Assembly (NCBI GenBank): GCA_946618395.1 | Contig: CAMOLD010000001.1 | Coordinates: 1-43,444 of the forward strand | Length of the DNA stretch: 43,444 bases | Direction: 5' to 3' | Origin: an uncultured Clostridia bacterium | GTDB lineage: Bacteria; Bacillota; Clostridia; Oscillospirales; CAG-272 | In this document: piece by piece, positions 30,288 through 38,421 of the stretch | How the letters are laid out: the number at the start of each line of letters is the position of its first letter | Position numbering within the stretch: position 1 is the stretch's first letter | Made by a program: the position numbers and the translations under genes | The notes under the pieces: model-generated | What the model saw: the letters and a program-made list of their open reading frames with translations, nothing else | Database searches by the model: none | What the model was told of the DNA's origin: nothing

Positions 30288-31250
30288 TCAAATTTCGTCA
30301 AAATCGATCTCGATTTTTTTGGCGGATTCCGGCGGCGAATATTGCCAGCGCGAAAGATGAACGGTGTTGGCAAGGGTAATAAAATAGGGCAGTTCTCTCG
30401 GGCGCGGAGGCGGAAAGCCGGTGTCAATCAAAACCAGCTTAATTTTCATGCGCTCGGGCAGAATGTTCTTAATGTAAACCGCCGCTCCTCGGCCAATCTG
30501 AGCGCGAATATCCAGGGCGTGCTTTTCGCTGTGCGCTTCGGCAAGACCGGCAAGGTTGGGGGCAAGCTCCACAAAAATTCCGTAGGGCTCTACGCTCCGC
30601 AAAACGCCGGTTACCGTTTGCCCAACTGCAAATCGGGCGGCGTTTTCCTGCCAGGTGCCAAGCAGTTCGCGCAAGGTGGTGTAAATGCGGCCGGTCAAAG
30701 GGTCAACCGACTTTACAACCACCGTCAGGTCCATCCCCACCCAAAGCCGGTCGCGCGGGTGGGAAATGCGGGAAACCGAAATGCAGTCCACCGTCAAAAG
30801 CGAGACAATCCCGCAACCAATGTCCAAAAAAGCCCCAAACGGTTCCAGGTGGGTTACGCGTGCGGGAATCAGATCTCCGGGGCGAAGTTCGGCAAGATAT
30901 TCCCGGCGGCAATCTTGTTGCGCCAGCCGCCGGGAAAGAACGGCAACCGTCTCTCCGCCGCGTTTTTCAAACCCGGTCACAACCGCGGCAAGCGGCTTTC
31001 CCACGCGGGAGATCACGGCAATATCCTTGCGGGCTTCGTCGGCGCGGCGCAAAAGCACCTCGTCCGGCGGCATGATTCCGCGGCAGGACCCGAAATCAAC
31101 GTGCAGGGTCAAATCTTCGTCGCAAAGGGTTGCTCTTCCTTCCACAACCCGTCGGTTCGCCATTGCAAATTCCAAACCGGTCAGTGAGGAGGTTAATTCG
31201 CTGTTTTCTTGCGTTTCGGATAAAATTCCTTCGGGATAGTATGCGTGCAT
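30288..31250 (-). CDS. S1 RNA-binding domain protein (ribosomal S1-like)
   Basis: 320 residues with up to three OB-fold S1 modules: about 30-105 (GRATLCDEDL ... GIMPPDEV; divergent), 120-195 (GDLIPARVTHLEPFGAFLDIGCGIVSLL, clear) and 205-280 (GQTVTGVLRSVEPYGIFVELAPNLAGLAE, clear). It resembles the S1-like protein of Gram-positives rather than full-length S1. RNA binding is expected; the target is not known. RBS GGAAAGGATG. Confidence 0.88.
   Translation of the reverse strand: MHAYYPEGILSETQENSELTSSLTGLEFAMANRRVVEGRATLCDEDLTLHVDFGSCRGIMPPDEVLLRRADEARKDIAVISRVGKPLAAVVTGFEKRGGETVAVLSRRLAQQDCRREYLAELRPGDLIPARVTHLEPFGAFLDIGCGIVSLLTVDCISVSRISHPRDRLWVGMDLTVVVKSVDPLTGRIYTTLRELLGTWQENAARFAVGQTVTGVLRSVEPYGIFVELAPNLAGLAEAHSEKHALDIRAQIGRGAAVYIKNILPERMKIKLVLIDTGFPPPRPRELPYFITLANTVHLSRWQYSPPESAKKIEIDFDEI
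30300..30320 (+). terminator. Possible terminator of the amidase gene inside the S1 gene end
   Basis: AAAATCG-ATCT-CGATTTT followed by T3. The stem is AT-rich and short, so weak. It lies inside the last codons of the convergent S1-domain gene. Confidence 0.4.
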
Positions 31251-31340
31251 TTTGTCATCCTTTCCTTATCGTTTTTGTTTTATTTTATGAAAGAAACAAA
31301 ACAAAAATGCCGGCAAAAAAGTGAAAAATCTGCAAGTCGG

Positions 31341-31369
31341 TTGACAAAAAGAAAAAGAGATGCTATACT
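31341..31369 (+). promoter_or_regulatory. Promoter of the kinase-like/PqqD-like/peptidase operon
   Basis: TTGACA (31341-31346), 17-base spacer, TATACT (31364-31369), TG one base before the -10. Confidence 0.88.
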
Positions 31370-31416
31370 AAAAACGGAAAAATCGTGTTTCCGCCAAAAA
31401 AAGAAAGGAGAACGGA

Positions 31417-32121
31417 ATGTTTGTCATCGAGCTTGCCGAAAAACGCATCCGCGTCAACAACCGTCACCCGTTCGTCGAGCGGCAATGCGGCGCACTGGGC
31501 TATATCGTTTCGGGAGAGGCGGCGGATTTTGAAGTTTCTGCAACCGACGCGGAAATCGCCGAAGAGCAAAAAACAGGTTCTTTTTCTCCCGGCTATTGCG
31601 AAAGCATCTGTATCTATCGGCATATCTGCGAAAAACTGCCGGAATACGGCATTTTCATTTTGCATTCCGCCATTATCGAGGTGGAAGGACGGGCCTATGC
31701 CTTTGCGGCAAAAAGCGGCGTCGGAAAATCCACGCATATCTCGCTTTGGCTCAAAAACATTCCCGGCGCACGCGTTCTCAACGGCGATAAACCGCTTTTC
31801 CGCATGGAGGCGGACGGTTCCATCACCGTTTTCGGGACCCCCTGGCAGGGTAAAGAAAACTGGGGCTACAACGGCAAGGCAAAGTTGGCGGCGCTCTGCT
31901 TTATTGAGCGCGGAGAGACCAACCGGATCCGCCAAGCCACCGAGGATGAAGTCATCTCGCGCGTCATCCATCAGGTGCTTCTGCGCGGCGAGCGGCAATC
32001 GGTCAACCTGCAGCTCACTCTGCTGGATCGGCTGATCCACGCCGTTCCATATTATATTTTGCAGTGCAACATTTCGGACGAGGCGGCAATCCTTTCCTAT
32101 CAAACCATGAGCAAACAATAA
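31417..32121 (+). CDS. HPr-kinase-like P-loop protein of a peptide-maturation-type operon
   Basis: 234 residues. ILHSAIIEVEGRAYAF (His83) precedes the P-loop AAKSGVGKSTH (98-107; Lys104), and LNGDKPLF (Asp124) is the HprK-like second acidic motif; then FGTPWQGKENWG. This pattern is known from the C-terminal kinase domain of HPr kinase/phosphorylase and the HprK-related proteins linked to RiPP-like and PEP-CTERM clusters. The N-terminal 75 residues are beta-rich. RBS AAAGGAG. Sixteen bases separate it from the PqqD-like gene. A kinase role is inferred; no HPr is near. Confidence 0.8.
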   Translation: MFVIELAEKRIRVNNRHPFVERQCGALGYIVSGEAADFEVSATDAEIAEEQKTGSFSPGYCESICIYRHICEKLPEYGIFILHSAIIEVEGRAYAFAAKSGVGKSTHISLWLKNIPGARVLNGDKPLFRMEADGSITVFGTPWQGKENWGYNGKAKLAALCFIERGETNRIRQATEDEVISRVIHQVLLRGERQSVNLQLTLLDRLIHAVPYYILQCNISDEAAILSYQTMSKQ

Positions 32122-32137
32122 AAAGGAGATATCCAAA

Positions 32138-32404
32138 ATGAAGATCAAATCGGATTTTACCATTCAAAAAGTCGGCAGTTCCTATGTTGCCATTGCCGTG
32201 GGAGAAACCAGCAAAACCTTCCGCACCATGATCAAGCTCAACGCAACAGGCGCATTCCTTTGGAATCTGCTTTCCGAAAAGGATTTGACCGAGGAAGATT
32301 TGGTCAACGCTTTGCTTGCCGAGTATGATGTGGACCGCGAGACCGCGGCAAACGACGTTCACAAGATTGTAACCGTCCTGACCGATCATCAAATCCTGCA
32401 ATGA
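32138..32404 (+). CDS. PqqD-like peptide-recognition protein
   Basis: 88 residues, a winged-helix RRE-like domain of PqqD type: a beta hairpin (FTIQKVGSSYVAIAVG), then TMIKLNATGAFLWNLL (the conserved LN.tg..lW..l) and LTEEDLVNALLAEYDVDRE. Such domains bind leader peptides and present them to modifying enzymes. RBS AAAAGGAGA. It ends inside the peptidase start (ATGA overlap), so the two are translated together. Confidence 0.86.
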   Translation: MKIKSDFTIQKVGSSYVAIAVGETSKTFRTMIKLNATGAFLWNLLSEKDLTEEDLVNALLAEYDVDRETAANDVHKIVTVLTDHQILQ

Positions 32405-32856
32405 ACGAAAATATAGAAAAAATTCTTGCCGAGGACGGGTTTTACGTCAGCACCACGGTGGGCGCCAGTATGTCCCCCATGCTCCGCAACCGCAAAGACC
32501 GTGTGGTCATTCGTCCCGTCAACGGAAGGCTGAAAAAATATGATCTTCCGCTTTACCGCCGCCCGGACGGAAAATACGTCCTGCATCGCATCATCGGCGT
32601 TCGGGACGGATATTATATCATTCGCGGAGACAATACCTACCGTAAAGAGAAGGTGCCGGACGATTGGATCATCGGCTATGTTGCCGAGTTTTACAGGAAC
32701 GAAAAGCATTTTGTTACAACGCAAAAAAAATACCGCGCCTATGCGCGTGTTTGGAATTGGATTTATCCGTTGCGCGTTTGCGGCGTCAAATGCCGCCTGT
32801 TTCTTTCCAAAGTCAAACACGCAGTCCTCAAGCCTTTCCGGCGAAAAAAACAATAA
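32401..32856 (+). CDS. S24/S26-type peptidase without membrane anchor
   Basis: 151 residues. VGASMSPML holds the Ser nucleophile (S23) of signal-peptidase-like enzymes. The general base is not Lys but His62 in VLHRIIGV, followed by RGDN (75-78), the Ser-His(-Asp) arrangement of SipW/ER-type signal peptidases. There is no N-terminal membrane helix. A basic, partly hydrophobic C-terminus (VWNWIYPLRVCGVKC, then KHAVLKPFRRKK) may bind membranes or a partner. It is likely to cut a peptide in the cytoplasm or at the membrane surface. Confidence 0.82.
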   Translation: MNENIEKILAEDGFYVSTTVGASMSPMLRNRKDRVVIRPVNGRLKKYDLPLYRRPDGKYVLHRIIGVRDGYYIIRGDNTYRKEKVPDDWIIGYVAEFYRNEKHFVTTQKKYRAYARVWNWIYPLRVCGVKCRLFLSKVKHAVLKPFRRKKQ

Positions 32857-32891
32857 AAAAACGACCTCCCGGTGCGGGAAGGTCGTTTTTT
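32855..32891. terminator. Bidirectional terminator between the peptidase gene and ygiQ
   Basis: Stem AAAAAACGACC/GGTCGTTTTTT with inner TCCCG/CGGGA and one bulged A. It serves the convergent genes on both strands. Confidence 0.88.
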
Positions 32892-32896
32892 GATGG

Positions 32897-34840
32897 TTAA
32901 AAGCGCTTTTTCTTGCGCGGCGGATGCACGCCGGAGGGCTTTCCGCCAATGCCGGAATTGCGCAGGGGACGGTGCGCGGACTTCGCCTCTTTTTTGGGCA
33001 CTTTTTCTTTTGCAAATTCCTGCTTGCGCGCAGATACTTTGGATGCCGGGCGGACAAGACATTCGGGCGAGAAGCCAATCAGATCCTCTCTTCCGGCAAG
33101 GCGGAGCGCTTCGCGCACAAGGTCGGCGTTTTGCGGGCGGTTGTATTGCAACAGCGCGCGTTGAAGTTGCTTTTCATGGTAATCGGTGGCAACGTAAACG
33201 TGCTTCATCGTCAAAGGGTTGATGCCGGTGTAATACATCACGGTCGAGGCGGTGCCGGGCGTTGGGTAAAAATCCTGCACCTGTTCGGGCGCGTAGCCGC
33301 CGCGTTTGAGGTAGAGCGCAAGTTCGATCGCGTCGGAGAGTGTAGAACCCGGATGGCTGGACATCAGATAGGGAACAAGATATTGCTCTTTTCCGGCTTT
33401 TTTCGTCAGTTCAAAAAAGCGCTTGCGGAACCGCTCGTAAACAGCAAAATCCGGTTTGCCCATGCAAGAAAGCACCGCGTTGGAGCAATGCTCCGGTGCA
33501 ACCTTCAACTGTCCGCTTACATTGTCGCGCACCAGCTTGTAAAAAAAGGTTTCGTCTTGATCCAAAAGCAGGTAGTCAAAGCGGATTCCACTACGAATAA
33601 AGACTTTTTTCACCTTCGGCAAAGCCTCTATCGCCTCAATCAACCGCAGATATTCGGAGTGATCCACGCGCAAATTCTTGCAAGGGGTAGGCGCCAGACA
33701 CTTGCGGTTGGAGCAAACGCCGTGCGTCAGTTGGTGTTCGCATGCCGGCGCGCGGAAGTTTGCAGTCGGACCGCCAACATCGTGAATGTAACCTTTGAAA
33801 TCTGGCAGCGCGGTAATTTTTTTGGCTTCTTCCACAACGCTTTCCTGACTGCGGGAGCGCACGGTGCGCCCCTGATGGAAAGCGAGCGCGCAAAAATTAC
33901 AGCCGCCAAAGCAACCGCGGTTGTGCGTCAGCGAGAATTTGACCTCTTCAATGCCGGGAATGCCGCCCATCGGTTCATAGGAGGGGTGGTAGTTCCGGGT
34001 GTAGGGAAGCGAATAGACGTGGTCCAGCTCCTCGCGCTCCAAAGGGGGCATGGGAGGGTTTTGCACCAACATTTTACGGTCATAAAGCTCGCAAATCGCC
34101 TTGCCGTTGATAGCGTCTTGGTTGCGGTATTGAATGCCGAATGCCTCGGCGTATTTGCGGCGGTCGGTTTTCAGCTCGTTGTAGTCAAAAGTCGCCGCAA
34201 CTTCATAGTGAACGGTGTCTTCCGGCGTTGTCAAATAGACCGTTCCGCGAACGTCATGAATTTTGCGGACGGGAATACCGCGGTCCAGCAGATTTGCAAT
34301 CCGAACCAGGATCTTTTCGCCCATTCCGTAGGTCAAAAGGTCAGCGCGGCTGTCCACCAGCACCGATCGGCGCACGCGGTCATCCCAGTAGTCGTAATGG
34401 GCAAAGCGGCGCAGGGAGGCTTCCAGCCCGCCCAGGATCACGGGAATATCGCCGTATGCTTCCCGAATGCGGTTGGAATAAACAATCAAAGCGCGGTCGG
34501 GGCGCAGTCCCGTTTTGCCGCCGGGGGAGTAATAGTCAAAGGAGCGGCGGCGCTTTGCGGCGGTGTAATGGGCGACCATGCTGTCAATATTCCCGGCAGA
34601 CACCAAAAATCCAAGGCGCGGTTTTCCAAATTCCCGAAAAGCCTCACAGGAGCGAAAGTCCGGTTGTGCAAGAATGGCAACGTGAAATCCGGCGTCTTCC
34701 AGCACGCGGGAAATGATTGCCGTTCCAAAGGAAGGGTGATCCACATAAGCGTCGCCCGAAACATAAACAAAATCCGGGCGATCCCAGCCGCGCGCCAGCA
34801 TTTCGGCGCGGTTCAGTGGCAAAAAAGCCGTTGCGTCCAT
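32897..34840 (-). CDS. YgiQ-family radical SAM protein
   Basis: 647 residues, ending in a basic tail (PPRKKKRF). The [4Fe-4S] motif is C310FGGC314NFC317 in the family-typical HNRGCFGGC. Other family traits are VSGDAYVDHPSFG (near residue 28), YSPGGKTGLRPDRA, EHCSNAVLSCMGKP and PYLMSSHPGSTL. The YgiQ family has no established reaction, although links to RNA or cobalamin-type chemistry have been proposed. Last gene of a minus-strand run of RNA-modification genes. Confidence 0.93.
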   Translation of the reverse strand: MDATAFLPLNRAEMLARGWDRPDFVYVSGDAYVDHPSFGTAIISRVLEDAGFHVAILAQPDFRSCEAFREFGKPRLGFLVSAGNIDSMVAHYTAAKRRRSFDYYSPGGKTGLRPDRALIVYSNRIREAYGDIPVILGGLEASLRRFAHYDYWDDRVRRSVLVDSRADLLTYGMGEKILVRIANLLDRGIPVRKIHDVRGTVYLTTPEDTVHYEVAATFDYNELKTDRRKYAEAFGIQYRNQDAINGKAICELYDRKMLVQNPPMPPLEREELDHVYSLPYTRNYHPSYEPMGGIPGIEEVKFSLTHNRGCFGGCNFCALAFHQGRTVRSRSQESVVEEAKKITALPDFKGYIHDVGGPTANFRAPACEHQLTHGVCSNRKCLAPTPCKNLRVDHSEYLRLIEAIEALPKVKKVFIRSGIRFDYLLLDQDETFFYKLVRDNVSGQLKVAPEHCSNAVLSCMGKPDFAVYERFRKRFFELTKKAGKEQYLVPYLMSSHPGSTLSDAIELALYLKRGGYAPEQVQDFYPTPGTASTVMYYTGINPLTMKHVYVATDYHEKQLQRALLQYNRPQNADLVREALRLAGREDLIGFSPECLVRPASKVSARKQEFAKEKVPKKEAKSAHRPLRNSGIGGKPSGVHPPRKKKRF

Positions 34841-34857
34841 CCGTTCATCTCCTTTCG

Positions 34858-35625
34858 TCAGGATTCAGTCTCTTCGTCCGTTGTTTCTTCGTGTGTGCGG
34901 AATCCGGGGTGAAATCCGTCAATTTCGCCGCGCTGCATCGCGCCAAAAATTCGGTGCCGCAGTCCGCGGTGTTCGCGTTCCAGCCCGGCAAGCAGCTTTT
35001 TCATCGCTTCCCGTTGGGTGTTTCCGTCCGCCGGACAAACCGATTTAACCACCGGGAGCGCCATTTTTTGCGCAAAATAGCGAACGTCCTTTTCCGGCAG
35101 GTAGAGTAGCGGGCGGATCAGCCGTATTTTCCTGCGCGAAAGATAGGAAACCGGCGAAAAACAGCCGATTCTCCCCTCAAAAAACAGGTTGAGCATAAAG
35201 GTTTCCACCGCGTCGTCAAAATGGTGTCCCAGCGCCACCACGTTGCAGCCAATCTCGCTGGCGTAGCCGTGCAGGGCGCCGCGCCGCATTTTGGAGCAAA
35301 GCGAGCAGGGGTTTTGCTCTTTCCGAATGTCAAAAACCACTTTTGCAATATCGGAAGGAACCACATGGTAGGGAACGTCCAGCTTTTCGCAAAGTTGCCG
35401 GATGGGCGTAAAATCGGCGGGCGGGTCAAACCCCATATCCACCGTGATTGCGCAAAGCGTAAACGGAACGGGGTAAAAACGGCGCAATTCGGCAAGCGCG
35501 TAAAGAAGGGTCAGCGAGTCCTTTCCGGCGGAAACGCCAACAGCAACGCGGTCGCCGGGCTGGATCATATCGTAATCCTCCAACGCGCGGCGCGCATAAC
35601 TCAAAAGATGCTTCAAAGGTTCCAT
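34858..35625 (-). CDS. TtcA-like tRNA thiolation PP-loop ATPase
   Basis: 255 residues. The PP-loop VGVSAGKDSLTLL (SGGKDS variant with Ala) adenylates the substrate. CSLC and ALGHHFDDAVETFMLN are the TtcA-like Cys and His-Asp motifs, with a further Cys near CPADGNTQRE. This suggests 2-thiolation of C32 in tRNA or a closely related reaction; TilS is excluded because the TilS C-terminal domains are absent. Spaced 17 bases from ygiQ and 3 bases from the small gene upstream. Confidence 0.88.
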   Translation of the reverse strand: MEPLKHLLSYARRALEDYDMIQPGDRVAVGVSAGKDSLTLLYALAELRRFYPVPFTLCAITVDMGFDPPADFTPIRQLCEKLDVPYHVVPSDIAKVVFDIRKEQNPCSLCSKMRRGALHGYASEIGCNVVALGHHFDDAVETFMLNLFFEGRIGCFSPVSYLSRRKIRLIRPLLYLPEKDVRYFAQKMALPVVKSVCPADGNTQREAMKKLLAGLEREHRGLRHRIFGAMQRGEIDGFHPGFRTHEETTDEETES

Positions 35626-35628
35626 AGT

Positions 35629-35802
35629 TCAGTCGCTTTCGGTTGTTTCAGTCTTGCCGTCTTCCTGCATAGCGTCGGCAACGGCTTGTTCGGCAAGCGC
35701 GGCATCTGCCTTCGCTTGCGCTTCTTTGGTTTTCTTGACCGATTCCGCAATTAAAAACGCGGCACCGGCAAAAAGAGCAAGTTTCAAAAACGGGTGATTC
35801 AT
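35629..35802 (-). CDS. 57-residue small membrane-associated protein
   Basis: ATG 35802 with AAGAAGGAT 7 bases upstream. The N-terminus MNHPFLKLALFAGAAFLIAE is hydrophobic (one short membrane or signal-anchor helix); residues 21-45 form a helical Ala/Lys/Glu stretch (KKTKEAQAKADAALAEQA); the end is acidic (EDGKTETTESD). It lies in the minus-strand operon between the methyltransferase gene and the TtcA-like gene, 3 bases before the latter. Not recognised; real by RBS and operon spacing. Confidence 0.65.
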   Translation of the reverse strand: MNHPFLKLALFAGAAFLIAESVKKTKEAQAKADAALAEQAVADAMQEDGKTETTESD

Positions 35803-35823
35803 CGTCAAATCCTTCTTTCTGTA

Positions 35824-36609
35824 TCAAACGCCCGCGTCGGGAAAAGAGCAGGCGGCATAGATTTGCGCGGCGGCAGGTGTCATTGCTCTGGCGCCGCCGG
35901 CTTTTTTGTTGCTTTTTTCATAAAGGAAGAGCGGGGGAAGCACGCGCAAGGAGGGTGAGGCGTCTTTCACGGCTTCGGTCAAAACGGCGCAGGGCGGCGC
36001 GTCAAGGTCGGCGTGAACGAACACCGCGCGCTTCGGTTCCAGGTGGTTTTCGCGCAAAGCCGTGTAGAGCTCCGGCAGGCGTTCCGCGCGCCAAACGGTC
36101 ACAAACCGTCCCCCGGAACCTAAAAGGCGACCCGCGCAAGCGCAAAAGTCAAGAATATCGCCAAAGCATTCGTGCCGCGCAATCTCTTTTTTGGGCGCAA
36201 GATTGGTTTTGCCCGAGCCTTTGGAAAGGTAAGGCGGATTGGCAACCACCAGCGCCGGCTGTTTGTCAAAATCCTTCGCGCCAATCTCACGGATGTCCTT
36301 GCAAATCGGAAAAACGCGGCTGGCAAGCCCGTTGAGGGCGGCGTTGCGCCAAATCAAGTCGGCAAACGCTGGCTGAATTTCCACCGCGGCAACCGATTGC
36401 ACCTTTTTGGTTGTTGCCAGCAAAAGCGAGACGATCCCGGTTCCGCCGCCCAGCTCCACGGCAAACGAGGAGGGCGCAGGGCGCACAAACGCGGCAAGCA
36501 GGTAGGCGTCGGTCCCAAAAGTCAATCCGTCTGTTTTTTGAATCAGCCGCAAGTTTTCGTTCACTTCATCCAACCGCTCGTCCGGCAAAAGAAAAACGTC
36601 ATGTTCCAT
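35824..36609 (-). CDS. TrmN6-like tRNA1(Val) adenine methyltransferase
   Basis: 261 residues. SAM-binding ELGGGTGIVSLLLA, then VVANPPYLSKGSGK with the NPPY that marks N6-adenine or glutamine methylation. GDILDFCACAGRLLGSGGRF is typical of the TrmN6/YfiC family. It probably modifies A37 of a tRNA. It is followed 21 bases on by the 57-residue gene and the TtcA-like gene, so the operon mostly concerns tRNA modification. Confidence 0.9.
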   Translation of the reverse strand: MEHDVFLLPDERLDEVNENLRLIQKTDGLTFGTDAYLLAAFVRPAPSSFAVELGGGTGIVSLLLATTKKVQSVAAVEIQPAFADLIWRNAALNGLASRVFPICKDIREIGAKDFDKQPALVVANPPYLSKGSGKTNLAPKKEIARHECFGDILDFCACAGRLLGSGGRFVTVWRAERLPELYTALRENHLEPKRAVFVHADLDAPPCAVLTEAVKDASPSLRVLPPLFLYEKSNKKAGGARAMTPAAAQIYAACSFPDAGV

Positions 36610-36637
36610 AAAATAATCTCCGTGTTCGGAATGAAAA

Positions 36638-36669
36638 CGGCGGAGCAGAAAAGGGATTCTGCTCCGCCG
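36638..36669 (-). terminator. Terminator after the ferredoxin gene
   Basis: Perfect 12-base stem GGCGGAGCAGAA/TTCTGCTCCGCC, 6-base loop, then TTTTCATT on the minus strand. Confidence 0.75.
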
Positions 36670-36690
36670 GATTTCGCCGAAGATGTATCT

Positions 36691-36861
36691 TTAAGCTTCG
36701 GCAGGTGCGCCAACAGGGCAAACGCCTGCGCAGGCGCCGCAGCTGATGCATTGATCTGCATCAATTTCATATTTGCCGTCGCCTTCGCTGATGGCGCCAA
36801 CCGGGCATTCGCCGGCGCAAGCGCCGCAAGCAACGCAATCATCGGAAATCTTGTATGCCAT
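36691..36861 (-). CDS. Clostridial-type 2[4Fe-4S] ferredoxin
   Basis: 56 residues, complete. Two CxxCxxCxxxC motifs: Cys9/12/15/19 (CVACGACAGEC) and Cys38/41/44/48 (CISCGACAGVC), both followed by PVGA. This is the classic small clostridial electron carrier (pyruvate:ferredoxin oxidoreductase, hydrogenase, Nfn partner). RBS AGGAGG 8 bases before the ATG; own promoter and terminator. Confidence 0.98.
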   Translation of the reverse strand: MAYKISDDCVACGACAGECPVGAISEGDGKYEIDADQCISCGACAGVCPVGAPAEA

Positions 36862-36895
36862 TGTTTTGTCCTCCTACAAAATTTGGTTCAATACT

Positions 36896-36923
36896 ATTCT
36901 AACATATTTTTTTTATTTTGCAA
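36896..36923 (-). promoter_or_regulatory. Promoter of the ferredoxin gene
   Basis: Minus strand TTGCAA (36918-36923), 16-base spacer, TAGAAT (36896-36901), TG one base before the -10. Confidence 0.7.
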
Positions 36924-36958
36924 CAGTTTCCTGCAAAAAAATTATTTTTTGTGCACAT

Positions 36959-38383
36959 TTATTCTTCCGCATCGTCGTTGTCGGCGGTTTCGGCAACCGG
37001 CTCCTCGTCGGCGCGCCGTTTGCCTTTGGAAAGAACGATTGTTTCCTCGCGCTTGTATTGCTTAAAGGCTTCGGTGTCGGTAAGGCGCACGCGAACGGTT
37101 CCCGCAATGGGGTTGTTGGCAACCACTTCGCCAATGCCGTCCGCAGTTTTCACGGTGGAGCCCACCGGAGGGGTCAGCTTCAATTCCTGCGCATAGGATT
37201 CGGTTTCATAGCGCAAACAGCACATCAATCTGCCGCAGGTGCCCGAAATTTTTGCCGAGTTGAGCGAGAGCCCCTGTTCTTTTGCCATTTTGATAGAGAC
37301 CTGAACAAAATCGGAAAGGAAAGAAGCGCAGCAAAGCGGACGTCCGCAGGCGCCCAAACCGCCCAAAAGTTTCGCCTCGTCGCGAATACCAATTTGGCGG
37401 AGCTCAATGCGCGTGTGGAAAACGCCGGCAAGGTCTTTGACAAGATCTCGGAAGTCCACGCGCCCCTCGGAGGTAAAGTAGAAAAGCAGTTTGGAGTTGT
37501 CAAACGCGAACTGCACGTCAATCAACTTCATGGAAAGCCCGTGCTCTTCCACCTTTTTGCGGAAGATTTCCGCGGCGTCTTTTTCGCGCGCGCGGTTTTC
37601 CGCGTTCACGTCAATGTCCTCTTGCGAGGCAATGCGGAGCAAAGGACGCAAAGGCGCCTGTAAATCCTCTTTGGAAATGGTGCGGTTGGGGAAGGAGACT
37701 TCGCCAAACTCCGGGCCGCGCGCCGTATCCACCACAACAAAGTCGCCCTGCCGGACCTGCTTGCCCTTCGGGTCAAAGTAATAGGTTTTTCCGGTGGAGC
37801 GGAAGCGAACGCCAATAATCTGCACGCGGTCTTCCGGCGGAATGGCGGGGGAGGAAAGAACGGAGGGAATGGAATCCAAAGGGAACTCTTCTATTTCCGG
37901 CAATTCCTCGGGTGCCGCTTTGGCAAGCGGTTCGCTTTGCACCGGCGCCGAAGTCACAAAAGAAAGCTCGGATCTGGGCGCGGCGGCAGTGCTTGGTGCC
38001 TCCGGCTTTGTTCCGTCTGCGGCTTGCAGAACGATCTGCGCCCGCAATTCCTCCATCGAGAGCGTTTCTGCTTGGGTCGGCTGACCGTAAAGATCGGCAA
38101 TTCCGCGGTTTTTCTCTTTGTTTCCTCTTCCGCGGCGGCGGTTTCTGCCGTGGCGGTTTCCGTTTTGATTGTTCTTATTTTGCTGGTTCTGGTTGGACTG
38201 CACGGGAGCGGCTTTTTGGGCTTGCTCCTGCGGTTGGCGCTCTTGCGCCGGTCCCTGCGGCGGCTGTTTCCGGTCGCCGCCGTGGTGCCGCCCGCCGCGA
38301 TGGCGGCGGCGGTTGCGCCATTGCCCGGAACCGTTTCCGGCTTCGGGAGCGGCGGTATTTTTTTGCTTTTGTTCTTCACTCAT
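36959..38383 (-). CDS. ricT: RicT (YaaT) with long basic N-terminal extension
   Basis: 474 residues; the Bacillus protein is about 275. The PSP1/RicT core (about 186-440) has IIGVRFRSTGKTYYF, DTARGPEFGEV, IRDEAKLLGGLGACGRPLCC (Cys346, 351, 352) and ISGTCGRLMCCLRYE (Cys383, 388, 389), which bind Fe-S clusters. RicT works with RicA and RicF in RNase Y-linked mRNA maturation and sporulation and competence control. The first ~93 residues are a low-complexity Arg/Gly/Gln/Asn tract; residues 95-185 are a second disordered, acidic region. Second gene after holB, 38 bases apart. Confidence 0.95.
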   Translation of the reverse strand: MSEEQKQKNTAAPEAGNGSGQWRNRRRHRGGRHHGGDRKQPPQGPAQERQPQEQAQKAAPVQSNQNQQNKNNQNGNRHGRNRRRGRGNKEKNRGIADLYGQPTQAETLSMEELRAQIVLQAADGTKPEAPSTAAAPRSELSFVTSAPVQSEPLAKAAPEELPEIEEFPLDSIPSVLSSPAIPPEDRVQIIGVRFRSTGKTYYFDPKGKQVRQGDFVVVDTARGPEFGEVSFPNRTISKEDLQAPLRPLLRIASQEDIDVNAENRAREKDAAEIFRKKVEEHGLSMKLIDVQFAFDNSKLLFYFTSEGRVDFRDLVKDLAGVFHTRIELRQIGIRDEAKLLGGLGACGRPLCCASFLSDFVQVSIKMAKEQGLSLNSAKISGTCGRLMCCLRYETESYAQELKLTPPVGSTVKTADGIGEVVANNPIAGTVRVRLTDTEAFKQYKREETIVLSKGKRRADEEPVAETADNDDAEE

Positions 38384-38421
38384 AAATGGGAAAAATCCTT
38401 TCTGTGGATTCTTTGAAAAAA

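Noticed and set aside
31251..31416. Search for a precursor peptide next to the kinase-like gene
   Set aside because: The only ATG frame (at 31288, on a Lys-rich stretch) has no RBS and runs through the promoter into the next gene; not a credible peptide gene.
32924..34912. Very long open frame on the strand opposite ygiQ (662 codons)
   Set aside because: It mirrors the codon pattern of ygiQ, has no RBS at its start and no known domain. The same applies to the long antisense frames at 3712-4923 and 14162-15649. They are typical side effects of GC-biased third positions.
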